Positions 35,998-46,844 of a stretch of DNA of 64,000 nucleotides are shown one piece after another. Each line of letters starts with the position of its first letter. The first letter of the stretch is position 1. The position numbers and the translations under genes were made by a program. A model generated the notes under the pieces. The model was not told where the DNA came from, did not search any database, and saw only the letters and a program-made list of their open reading frames with translations. Origin of the DNA: Agelaius tricolor (lineage: Eukaryota; Chordata; Aves; Passeriformes; Icteridae); assembly GCA_023055355.1 (NCBI GenBank), contig JALJCS010000002.1, forward strand, positions 83,167,001-83,231,000. Direction: 5' to 3'.

Positions 35998-38900
35998 CTG
36001 AAAGTACAGAAAAAAAAAAAAATCAAGCTGAGAAATATAGCTCAAACAAGACATCATTTATTGAGTACTCAAACTGCTGTCTGGTATTTTGAACAGGCTT
36101 CTATTAATAACAGCTCTTCTCTACACCATATTGTTGCTCCTTTGCATTCAGCTGCAACTATTTAGGTTACTAAAACTAATAAGCATCTTGGAAGCAGGTG
36201 AGATCACCTGGGTGAGCAGCAGAAAACTGAGTCAGATTCTGCAAGCACTTTTTCAAGAGGCTTAACCCCATCTTTTTTTGGCCATTTCTACCCAGGATGG
36301 TGGTAGGACTGGCTCTGTCTGATGCCCAGTGCATCTGCTGTTGGTGCAGCTGAAGTACCTTCAGCCAGTGCTGCACAGCTGCTTCTCTGTTCTCCCACCC
36401 AGCAGTGAGACTGAACTCAGACTCTGTTTTCCATAGTCATGGTTCAGCTGATCTCACCATGCATTTGCTAAGCATGACAGGCTTGTCAGTGTGCAGAGGC
36501 CCAACCACGTTTGCCTTTTGTAGTGGTGCATTCTGCCCTGCTGACTCCTTTTTCCAGGCTGCAGTGCAATCTAAGAAATGCTCATTAGGCCTTGGCCTTG
36601 AAAAGCAGCACCTGGGCTCATCCCTTCTAGGGCTTATCAGAAACACTGCTCCCAGGAACTACTGCTGTCTAAGGAGTTCCTGTTTTCTTTATGAACAACC
36701 TTGGAAACTGTTTTCCTTGCCTGGATGGCACATTCCTGTTCCCACACTTTCAAAGAAAGTCCCAACCCGAAGTGTGGCCAGGACAAAACATTGTTATGAC
36801 TAAAGCTGACTCTTTAGTGCCCCTATAAACAGCTGTCCAAAATGAGACCCTTTGAGCTCTCCTGAACTGCAGCAGGCTGTGACCAGCATCTCCCTCTGAG
36901 TGGGGCCTCTCAGAGTCAGTGAACTCTCAGGTTTGCTGTACTTGGAGGACCACCAAACAACAAGTCCTGGACTGGTACCCTCACTCCTTGAGGCCTGACC
37001 CTTTCCTGTTGGGAGATGCAAAAGCATCCAAAGTGAGTGCTTCCCTGACCTCTGAGGGGAATTTTTCACAGGTACATTTCTTGCACTGACTCCTCCTGTC
37101 TGTGTGCATGCACCTGTGTATATGCTTTAGCAAATCTGGGAGACATGCTGTTTTCTTAAGATGTTTAAGAACCTTAGATATCTCAGTAAGTTAGGCCTGT
37201 AAGGAAGATTAAGTCATAAGCTGTAAGCTAAGTTAAAGGCTGCTGAATGTTATTCTTCTCTTGAGCTGCCAAGTTCAACTTTGAAGTCGTAAGTTAGGTT
37301 AAATGCTGCTATTCCTTGGTTAAATTGTTAAGTTAGGTATAAGTTAAGTGTTGTTCCTTTTTTAAATTCTTAGGTTTAAGGTATAAGTTAAGGTAAAGTA
37401 CTGTAAGTGAGTGCTCTTAAGTTTTTAGGCCATGTTCCTTTTTATCCTTGCCTTCACTGTCCTTTTGATATGCACACCTTAACACACACACAAGCCCCCC
37501 TAGATGGTTCTCAGTTCATTTCTGTTTTGATTGCCTGGATTTTGATTGCTTGGTTTTGTTGCTGCTTTGTTTCCTTGGTGTGCCTTAATTGTCCTGTAGG
37601 CAGTAAAGTGAATCTTGCCAACAAACTCTGTCATGCTGTCGCTAAACATTAAATCTGTTTTTTGCTGATACCCTTGCTGGTGATTTTTTAAGCAATCTCA
37701 AACACTCATTTGTAACACCTTTCCAGCAGTCATGAATCAACTTTATTGACAGCTAGTAAGAAATTCCCTTCAAAGCTGACAATAAGGAGTTTGCAGAGTA
37801 TATGTTAACAAAGATGATGTTTAGAATTAAGTACCCACCATGTTTAGGAACTGCTAAAAAAATCTGGGAGGAAAAACTATGTTTACATTCGTAATTAATG
37901 GATTTAAACTGCTCATTGGAATATGCACCTTATTTTCAGGCATTGTGACAGCTTACAGGCCTATGCAGACAGTTTGCACAACATCTGTAGCTTTTTTTTT
38001 TAGCAATGTTCAAAATCACCTAAAACATAGCTTGTTGTCACAACATGAAGTCCCTATGTGTACATTGCAATTAATAAGGTCTCATTCTTAAGTTCTTTCA
38101 CCCTCAATAATTTAAAAAAGTGAAATGGATACATACAAAAATTTTAACATCTGGCTATTTAGAGGTACAGTTTGTTCTAAAATTTGACAAACTTTAATTT
38201 CTGTATGGTTTTACAATTTTAACTGTCTTTTTAGTTTATCTCCTTCTAAAGCCTGATCATTGTGCTGTGCTATATACTGGTACTGGAACCTGGCACTGGC
38301 CAACTGTTTGAATGGAACAGAATGGAATAAAGTTTCCACTTGGGAGGGGCCTACAGTGCTCATCTAGTCCAACTTCCATTAGTGCTTCTCCACCCCCATA
38401 GCCTGCAGGACAACCAAAGAAATGGTAACATGCATCCCTTTGCTCAATGCAGTACTTACAATTTCTCCATCTTTTTCTCCAAAGTCTAAATAAAGCATCC
38501 TTATCCCATCATCTGAGGACATTTTCAGTTTTTCATAGGGATATTGTGCAATTATCTTGGAGAAGGCACCATCTTGTGGTTCAGTTGTAAGAGAGAATCC
38601 ATGTTCATAATGGATGGTCAAGCGGCACTCCTGGTTTTTGTATGTGCAAGCTGGAGAAGAAAGATTTAGTCAAGATTTAGTCTCTCACATTCTTAAAAGC
38701 AGTTCTTCATGTTCCATCATACATCTACATGCTGACAAAAACCAGTGTACTGAAGTTTAAGAAGGCTCAGACTGGTGTTTCCTCCTTCCAAACCTTGACA
38801 AAGTCACAACAATTCTTCTTCTTGCATCTGACAGACACAGCCTGAATCAATAAACACAGCACACAATGCACGAGAAAATTAGGAGCTGTAAAGTGTTTCC

Positions 38901-41900
38901 CTAAAGTATTTTGACAAAGATGAAGACACTCCTGAGTCCTCATTAGTGTCATGGTAATTGAAAAAGGGCCCAGATAATTGTATATAATAGCTACTGCAGC
39001 AGTAAGTCTGCATCTTCCCCTCAGCTCTGGAACAGAGGCCATGATCCAAATTAAGGAATGAAGAGTTTTGGAGTTCACATCCCAAATTTACTATTCCATC
39101 ACCTTCTTGGAGCAATTCTACCAAGAAGGATCCTTGGCAGTGGGACAAAAGCACTGTGATAAAAGAAGGGGCTGATGCCCTTCTTCTTTTGGAAAGAATG
39201 GCATCTGTGTCAGGGTGCTGAGGAGATGGACCTGTTCTGGACCTGAGCTGGTTCCCCCTGAGCTCTCTGGCTGGTTTGCACATCAGAGGCCTCACAGAGC
39301 ATCCTGAGCTCCCTGTGGGGCTGGGGCCCAGCAGCTGACAAGCAGCCACGTGGCTCTACCTGAGCTTTGAGAAACAAGAACTGCCCTTTGGCATGGCTGG
39401 ATTTGTGCTTTGGCTCCTGCTCTCACATTTCAGGAAATGAGTGGAGATAAAATTCAACATTAACAGCCCTGCCAACTGTAGGACTAGCAGGGGAAGGACT
39501 GCAAAGCCTGGGGGCACCCAAGAGAAAGGCCCAGCCTCAAACCCCAGAGCCACGCCAGCCTTGCAGCTACCTGGCCAAACAGGGCATCACTCCAGAGCAT
39601 CTGAGCCAATTATTTGTATTCCAATTGATTTTTCACGTACAGAAGTGCTGAGAAGTGACACCCTGATGTTCAGGGAAGGAAATTACTACCCATCAAAATG
39701 TAGTTATTAGACTGGTTTGTGGTTTTTTACTCTCCTCTATTGTGTAGAGCTGGGTCAATAAATGACCAATTCATTCTTGTGAATGTGCCAGTCCTCTTCT
39801 GTCTCCTCCTTCTGCAGGAGAAACTCCTGCTAGGCTCACAGGAGTTTCCTGAATATCAGAAAAATGCTCTTTTCTGTGGGTTTCTGGACAAACCTCTGAC
39901 AATCACTCCTCTGTGACATGCAGGCCTACATGGCTGACTACAGAGTAGTTTCTGATACAACGTGCTGAAAACAAACCCAAAAGTTCAGCATGACAATGAG
40001 TGTGTCACTGGACACAAGTACCACAGCAGCTGGGACTGGCCCAGAACCTGACAGCATTTTAAACAGGTAGAATCCTAAACATGCACATTTTTTAAGTAAA
40101 TCACCTCTAGCAGAAGGAACTTGAACTTGTGTCACAGGAAGGGTGTGGAGGTGTGGAAATGCTGCAGGTGTTACTCACATGTGGTGATTTCTGTGATGAG
40201 CTCTGCAGAATTGTGGCAGCCCTGCACTACACTCCTCGTCCACAGTGAGAGGTCTCGACTGGTCTCAGTCCTGAACAGGTGAGTTTCAATCCCTTGTCTT
40301 GTACCGGTACGCGTTGCAAAGGACAAATCCACCCCTGACTTGGGTGAGCCTTTCCCTGGGCCAGAATGAACCAACCTGCAATTGGATTTGAAAACACATC
40401 AGGAAATTCCAACAACAGTGAACTGCCCCAAAATCCCCACCTGAGTACAGCTCTTTACTTAATGAATTGTACAAAACGTCCCTTTGGATGAGGAGCTGAG
40501 AGAAATCCCTGACTGGTGTGTGGTGATGGAATCTGGTCCACAGATACAAGTGCTGGCTCAGATGAGGCAGCTGAATCCAACTTCCATGGTGAAGCAGCAT
40601 TTGCTCTAAAGTTTAAACATCTGCTGTCAAATTCAATGATAAATACTGCTGAATAAAGTATGAAGCTCTGTAAAATATGTAGATGCCAAAGTACTGTCTT
40701 GTACTTACTTTTCCCATAAGAAACCTGTAAAATGCAAAATGTTGAAGCTACTTGTAATCTGAAATTCTCTCACATTTGTCTGCAATCAACATTTTTTTGC
40801 CCAGCATCAACAGCTGATCTCCTGTGGCCAGGAAAGGTTTGTTCATCTGGGCAAACAAAAATAGCAGGGAATATTTTTGAGTGAGAAAATCAATATCTCA
40901 TAAAAATTAATTCTTCGTTAAATCTGCCCTTTTATGTTGTTTTTTTTCCCTCTAAAAGTATGGACACTCAACACAGGATTCACTTAGGGACACAACACTG
41001 ATACATCTGAAAAAAATAATCTAGGGGAGCTTATCACTCTTTGACATTCAGACACCAACCCTCAGAGGCAATCACAAAATGAAATTTGTCTGAAAAACTT
41101 CTTTCTGTCTTGTCCCTTCTGTTTTTCTTTCTATTGCCAAACAATATACTTCATAGTAGTCTATAAAGCATGTGGCATGGTAGTAGAACACTCATGCTAA
41201 AGGAGAAAACATTAGATTAAACTAATCTACTGAATACTAATTTACCCTCAAATTATTGTTTGGCATCTGCAAGAACAGTTACCTGTAGCTGACACTGTAT
41301 GAGTATGCCACCAGAGATGTTTTAGTAGAAAAGAAAAAAGCAGAAAGGAAAGCAAAAGCACAACTTTAGCTTTTCAATTATTGAAACACCAGCCACAGGG
41401 CATCTGAAATTTCCCCCAATTCCCTGACAGCCCATGCTGACATTTGGGATGGACACTGTGGCAAACAGATGCACCCCTCTTTCATACCCCACTAGAAGGT
41501 TTGCAAGATTTGTTCATTCTCAAGTTCATGGAAACTTTATTTTATGTTCCCAAGAGCTCCTGGGAGGCGAGACACAGAATATCCTGGTCAGAGATGCCCT
41601 GCCCTGTGTCTGGGCACAACAAGAAGGGCTTCTTCCCCTCTGGAAAAGCTGAGTTAATGCCCCACTCAGCTTTGATACTCAGGGCCTCCTATCTCTACTA
41701 TTGGCAGATTTTGCAATCGGGGACTGAGCAAACAGCCCAAAAACCTTAATTCTCTTTCATTTGGTGTGAGAGGGTGCAAACTCTGAGGGGAAGCTAAATG
41801 TTGATAATTAAGGCAGGAATCAGGGAGCTGAAATCTCCAGTGGCATTTGCTGCTGTCTGTCCCTGGGTGGTCGCCCAGGCACAGGCACGGCCACTGCTCT

Positions 41901-44900
41901 CATGCTGCCTTTGGCTACTGGGCTGTGAAAAAGCAGCCTGGAAAAGCACATCAAGTTTGTCATTAGAAATAAAACTATTTCACCTTTTTCCTGGGCCATC
42001 TCCTTTATGCAGGGCTCATCAGCTATACTAAAAATCATTTTCTATTACTTATGTTACTGAATACATAACAAACAGATGGTTCCAGTGTTTGATTTCCTTC
42101 CAAAACACACAGCACCACCACCTACTCCCCCACACCTTCATGCTGTATCCATAGTACTGTATTGTGGTTTTTCAGCATATGCATATGCATAGAATGAAGA
42201 TGTACTTTACAAATTAAAGTATGTGAACACATCCAACATGAACATTGATTCTTGCCTGCCTTTTTTATTATCTCCTCATTATTAAAAATCCAGTCTCACT
42301 ATTTAAAAATGCTTTTCCATCAAGCAACTCCAGATGATGCTTTGAATAGTCATGCCCTTAAACATGAACTAAGCAAACATGCAGGAGGACATTTGATAGT
42401 ATTAATGTACCAGCTGTCAGTACTCATGTATTTGGGTATAGTTCAAAGGATGCTTTAATAAAGTTGCATTAATGTGGGCCATTTCATTTACACAGTATGT
42501 ATTTTATCCTAAAGACCACAGAGATACCTTAAACCACAAAAAATAGCCTTAGAAACCTCACAGAAGGCTTCCCCTCACTCCTGCCTCCCATCACTGTAAC
42601 CGCAGGGGAGGGAGGGGTGTGTGGTGTGTGCTGCACCCCAGAGCTGAAGAAGCACTCCAGGCCCAGCTCCGGTAATATTCACCCAAGCCTGGGAGGTTCC
42701 TGTGCTCTGTGGAGGTTTCTGGGGGAATCTGTGAGCACCGGAGCCCGAGAGCCGAGCGCTCCTCCCGGCTCAGGCAGCGCCGCCAGAGGGCGGGAGAAGG
42801 CCGGGCACGGCCGGGAGTCCCCTCACCCCTCACGGAGCGCTCGGAGCGCAGCGGCTGAAAACCAACCCTGGGGCCAGGGAGACACTTCTGATCTTCTCTC
42901 ATTTCTCTCTTCTCTCTCTGTATTTCGGGGACCTTTTTAACCTTATGCTTTGCGAACGTGTGACAGCAAGATGGATGTGTTCTGACATGGGGTGCTGGTG
43001 CAGGGTGAGAAACACTGGAACCTGCGTCTCATCCTAATGCGATGGGAAGAGTGTCAACAATTTACTGCAACAGCCAGATCTAATGGTCTCTGCAGAAAGG
43101 CCAGTGAAACCAGCCCTGGCATTCAAAGGAAGCCTTCAGCTGCTCACTTGAGATTTAGCTCAGAAGAGACCACGTACAAGTGCATCAACACTGTGAGAAC
43201 ACCACTGCCATCTGACCTTTCCTACGGCACCCTGACTTAGCATGTGAAACCTGCCCTGGAATGGCTGTGCTCCTCGGAAACCTGCGCACCTTCTCTCAAT
43301 TCATCTGCATGGAGGCACCCAGAGCCCGCCTCACTGCCTTGGGAAGACCAGCAGGGAACTTGCACTGCACCCCATACACTTCTTGGGCCTCTCAGGGCAC
43401 CCAGTGCTCTCTGCCTGTCCCTCCATCCACTGGCCCAGATGAGTAATCAGTGCCCAAACTCTTTCCCCATTTTTTCTACGTCATTAGCTATCAAACTGCT
43501 TTAATACTTTCTGGTTACAGACCTCAGCTGTACACAAAAGCTTCTTACCTGATCTTTAATCAGAGCCCAACATGGGCTGCTTTTTTTTTTCCCCTTTCCT
43601 TTCATATCTGGCTATGATAGATAATGGAATTTGATTGCAAACATATAAGATGTAATTACTTAAGCCCCATTCCCATGCTAGAGGGAGGCACTGTTATTCA
43701 GGCATAAGGAAACACTGAAACAGAGATTATGACAAAAAGGTCCTTGGAGTCAGGGCTGTGTGCCAGCTGCCGTGCCTCCCCGCACAGAGATTTAAAGGAA
43801 CAACTAAAATCTGATCTCAGTTTTATTTGAGCTATTATTTGTATTCCATGCAAAGCTAGAAAAGACTGACTGGAAAATAATTTTAGGTCTTAATGGCTTC
43901 CATAGGTTGTAGGCAAACTTATCAACAAACAAGAAGGGCATGTAGAAATTTTGTTGTTAAAGTACTGTGAGAAGATTGTAATCCTTCTACCAATTTCCAA
44001 TTTTCTCTGCTCATTATGTTTTGGGTAGATTAAGCATGACTCTGTACAGTATCTGGCACTGAAGTTTTCCAGTTTCAGCAGATTTTCAAATATGCATTAG
44101 CTAAGCAAAAATGTTTTCCCAAGGACTCATAAAAATCTGAAAGATGGGAGCAGCTAAGATTACAACATGTGCTCTGCAAACTTTCCAGGTGAAAAGTTCT
44201 AAATTGCACTGATCAATGCACAGAGGGGATTAAAAAACTCGTCACGAGGAGGGGAATCACTGACCGAGAATGAACACAGCAGTCAATACCAACAGAAAAC
44301 CTGCTCTACTTTTTTGCTATAACTGTACTCAGTGTGGCAGATCATAAAAGCAGGACCCTGCAGAGTTTTAATCAAAATCATCCAAAACAGGAGGTGTAAT
44401 GATTTAGGGAATCTGTCCATTTATGGAATCTGCTGTATATGTGTACTTATCACATTGTGACTGTTTTGAACTCCAAATTCTGTGTAGCTGCTGTCTTTTT
44501 CTCTGGGTGTTACATTCAGTGATAGTAGTAAGAAATCACAGAAATAGGGCTGGAATGGTTGTCAGGAGGTCACCCAGCAGATCCCCCTTCACAGAGCAGG
44601 GCTAACTGTGCTGTGTGTCACCCATCCTTCAATGCCCCAGTAATGAGGATCGTACACCTTTCCCAGAGAATCTAAACCAGTACCTCACCAATTCCATGCC
44701 ACAAGTGCAGTCAACTATGTCCTGTTGTGTTCAGGAGGGATCTGGAAAAGATACTCCCCTGTTCTCCTTGTTTCTTCTCTTCACATCTGAAAATTATTGA
44801 CATGTTTTCCATGGACTTCTCTAGATTAAGCTACTAAGGTTTCTTAAGTATTCCCCTCCTGATAGTGTTTCTATGTTACATATTTGCATTGCTTTCTTCT

Positions 44901-46844
44901 GGACCTTCCACAGTTAACTGGCATCTTTTTGGAAGTGCAATGCCTCTCATGAACATGGAGTATCACCCTAGGCTTTACTCCTTCTCTGTAGTTATGATTA
45001 CTATATCTGCCCAAAATGAAACACTTCTGCTATAACCCAAGATGATTGTCTTCATTTTCCCCTCTCAAAAACACAACACCTTAGATTGAAGCAATTTTAT
45101 CACAGTGCTCGGGTGCTTCCTGGCAGAGCAACTACTTTGTTGCTCATATTCCACCCCAAAACAGCAGAGGTGATTATTCCCCAGCACTGAACTTGGCACC
45201 TGTCTTTTCTGAACTGCACCCTGGCTTTCTCACAGACCATCCTGGCTTGCTTTCTTCCCAGTCTGTAAAGACCCTTCAGCAGCCTGACACATGTGCTGTG
45301 CAACTTCTCATTCCTCTCCAGCATGAAGGCCAATGTTTTTCCACTCAGGAAAGCAGCCCATCCGACAAGGAGATGACCATCCCCACCCAAGGCAAGGCTG
45401 TCTGCTATCCAATGTGGCCTCTTGAGAAAAAATAATTTAAGTAACAGGGCCAAGATGTAGACTTAGATTATTTGATGCAGTAAATTGGTCTCACTGATGA
45501 TGGGAGCTGGTGACACTCAGCAAGGAGTTGTCTTTACACATGACAGTGTGTGGCCAGGAAAGGGCAGGGTGCACTTCAGGATACCCAGTCACTTTAGGGA
45601 GGAATTGAGCTCATGTAAAAATGAAACCTTAAAAAAAAGGGGAGGAAATGCATCACCTTCTGCTGGGGTGCTATTGCTTCTCAATCTCTAAGGTGTGGTA
45701 ACACAGCTGGACACAGGCTGCAATACTTCACCCAGCTTTCACTGGGACTTGTCACTGATGGAACACACCATCAGTGTAAATCAGTGAGTACAATTTTTAT
45801 TTTTTTTAACATAATGACTTAGCAGCAAAGCGTCAGTTCATTTGGGGAGACACAGAGAACAAAAATTAACTAATGAGAGTGCAGTAAGAGCCCCACTGCT
45901 TCTGGCCAGGGCAACCAGCCCTTCTGAATGAGAACTCATTGAAAATGGTATAATAGAGGCCTGTAGCAAGGCTGAAACAAGGAACAACAGCTCTTTCTCA
46001 AGCCTTTTGACCATACTGGCAGAGAAACATGATTAAGATTCACATCAAGAAGCACAGACAGTTTCCACTGCATAAAGGCAACCATGGGAAAGCTGTCTCT
46101 GAATTAGTGTTAATGGATACCTTCAAAATAATGCAAATGCTTATTGCTAACCTAGATTCAAGAATGTGTCTTCCAAGTTTACCATTTTAAGCTAAAAAAT
46201 GCCAGGAATTAATTTACTAGAGCAGGAACAGAAGCTGTGCTGAAAGTGTCTCCATCACATGTGGAACCCTCCAAAAGGCCCAAATTGGTGGTGCAGAACT
46301 GCCACACCACAACATTCGACTCAGGGCAACAAGTTCACTTTTTTCAGCCTGGAGGAGCAGCTGGAAGTTGGGGTGTTTCTGCCTAGCTCACAGGTCTGCA
46401 CACTGAGATAGGTATCTCAGGAGACTGAGCTTTCAGCTTTTGCATCACTCCTGCCTCTGTATCCAAGCTAAGTTGCCACATCCAAAATCCCAGTGAGTTT
46501 CTGGTTGTCAGCTTCAGCCAGAATTTGAAATGGAGGAGAAGGGAGGAGTTAAGCTCGGCACATCAGCCCACTGAGGATGAACCTGCTTCTCCAACCACAA
46601 CATTTCAAGTGTGACTGCAGCTGTGTATCAGCTCTACCTGCTCCTGGCTGACTCAGCTGCTCCCACTGCTCCTGAAAGCTGTCATGATTGAAAAGCAAAG
46701 GTACCTGGTGGCGAGCAGGGGGTAGGTATGCACAGGGCTGAACCAGGCTTCCTTTATCCGTGGCATGCTCTCATATATTAAAAGGTCTTTCTCTGTCAAA
46801 ACCACCAACACTGGCTTCCAGTGCTTCTCGTTGTCTCCTGGCAC
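35905..46844 (-). CDS. SNTB1: SNTB1, beta-1-syntrophin, last four coding exons (5' part outside window)
   Basis: SNTB1 is a cytoplasmic adaptor at the plasma membrane. It binds dystrophin-family proteins through its C-terminal PH2 and syntrophin-unique (SU) regions and recruits channels and signalling proteins through its PDZ domain. Coding exons, read leftward: 46844-46705, 40375-40179, 38650-38460, 35997-35905. They total 621 nt: 206 residues and a TAA, in phase throughout. The product matches human SNTB1 residues from [21 protein letters not shown] to the terminal RLGLVA. PH1 and PDZ are encoded by exons beyond 64000. The orientation, convergent with MTBP, is the vertebrate arrangement. 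Confidence 0.95.
37007..37717 (+). mobile_element. Probable solo LTR of an endogenous retrovirus
   Basis: The element starts TGTTGGGAG and ends TTTGTAACA, with 4-bp inverted ends TGTT/AACA. CCTTTCC occurs on both sides (37000-37006 and 37718-37724), consistent with a target duplication, though 7 bp is longer than the usual 4-6. An ATTAAA signal and a short U5-like tail lie near the right end. The middle holds degenerate repeats of an AAGTTAGGTTAA-type motif (37187-37420). No viral coding sequence is present. Confidence 0.6.
37187..37420. repeat. Degenerate tandem repeat of AAGTTAGG-type units
   Basis: The motif (T)AAGTTAGG or TATAAGTTAAG recurs at least five times with irregular spacing, together with repeated GCTGCT and TTCCTTGGTT pieces. 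It appears to be a minisatellite inside the LTR. Confidence 0.55.
38312..38395 (-). mobile_element. CR1 LINE 3' end scrap
   Basis: It shows GGAACAGAATGGAATAAAG, then TTGGGAGGGGCCTAC and TCATCTAGTCCAACTTCC, the reverse complement of a CR1 3' terminus. It is diverged and 5'-truncated. Confidence 0.7.
38460..38650 (-). CDS. SNTB1: SNTB1 exon: syntrophin-unique domain
   Basis: It encodes [29 protein letters not shown] and [20 protein letters not shown]. The acceptor is cttctccag, the donor gtaagt, phase 0 out. A CR1 remnant begins 65 bp past the donor. Confidence 0.96.
38651..40178 (-). other. SNTB1 intron between 38650 and 40179
   Basis: No repeat recognised. A 156-codon minus frame (39349-38879) has no homology I know. 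An imperfect hairpin (AAAAGAAG arms around 39160-39190) is present. Confidence 0.45.
40179..40375 (-). CDS. SNTB1: SNTB1 exon: rest of second PH domain
   Basis: It encodes [40 protein letters not shown] and [15 protein letters not shown], matching human closely. The acceptor is attgcag, the donor gtgagt, phase 2 in and phase 1 out. Confidence 0.95.
40376..44534 (-). other. SNTB1 intron, right of exon 40375
   Basis: Mostly ordinary intron. It holds a short CpG-dense patch with a CTCF-type motif (42731-42860), listed separately. Confidence 0.5.
42731..42860. promoter_or_regulatory. Short intronic CpG-dense patch with CTCF motif
   Basis: About 16 CpG dinucleotides fall in roughly 125 bp, in an otherwise CpG-poor intron. 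CCGCCAGAGGGCGG at 42780-42793 fits the CTCF core (CCNSNAGRKGGCRS) at every position. This suggests an insulator, enhancer or alternative promoter; function is inference. Confidence 0.6.
44535..45250 (-). mobile_element. Old CR1 LINE 3' region, antisense
   Basis: Starts with AATCACAGAAATAGGGCTGG, then pieces recalling ancient sauropsid CR1: a CTAGATTAAGC segment, TTCTTCTGGACCTTCCACAG, and TTTCTGAACTGCACCCTGGC followed by ACAGACCATCC. It is strongly diverged, so an old insertion. The right limit is approximate. Confidence 0.7.
45251..46704 (-). other. SNTB1 intron, left of exon 46705
   Basis: No feature recognised, except that CR1 similarity may extend to about 45440. Confidence 0.4.
46705..46844 (-). 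CDS. SNTB1: SNTB1 exon: start of second PH domain
   Basis: It encodes [29 protein letters not shown] and [16 protein letters not shown], near-identical to human. The acceptor is ctcttttccag, the donor gtacct, and it ends in phase 2. By human gene structure this is probably exon 4 of 7. Confidence 0.94.

Larger units (their letters stand above)
35998..38459 (-). other. SNTB1 last intron
   Basis: Apart from a probable LTR (37007-37717) and a CR1 scrap near the exon at 38460, I see no feature. Short open frames are unsupported. Confidence 0.5.

Noticed and set aside
38879..39349. Open frame of 156 codons just upstream of a SNTB1 exon
   Set aside because: The acceptor and phase of the 38650 exon join directly to the 40179 donor as in human, so this frame is intron.
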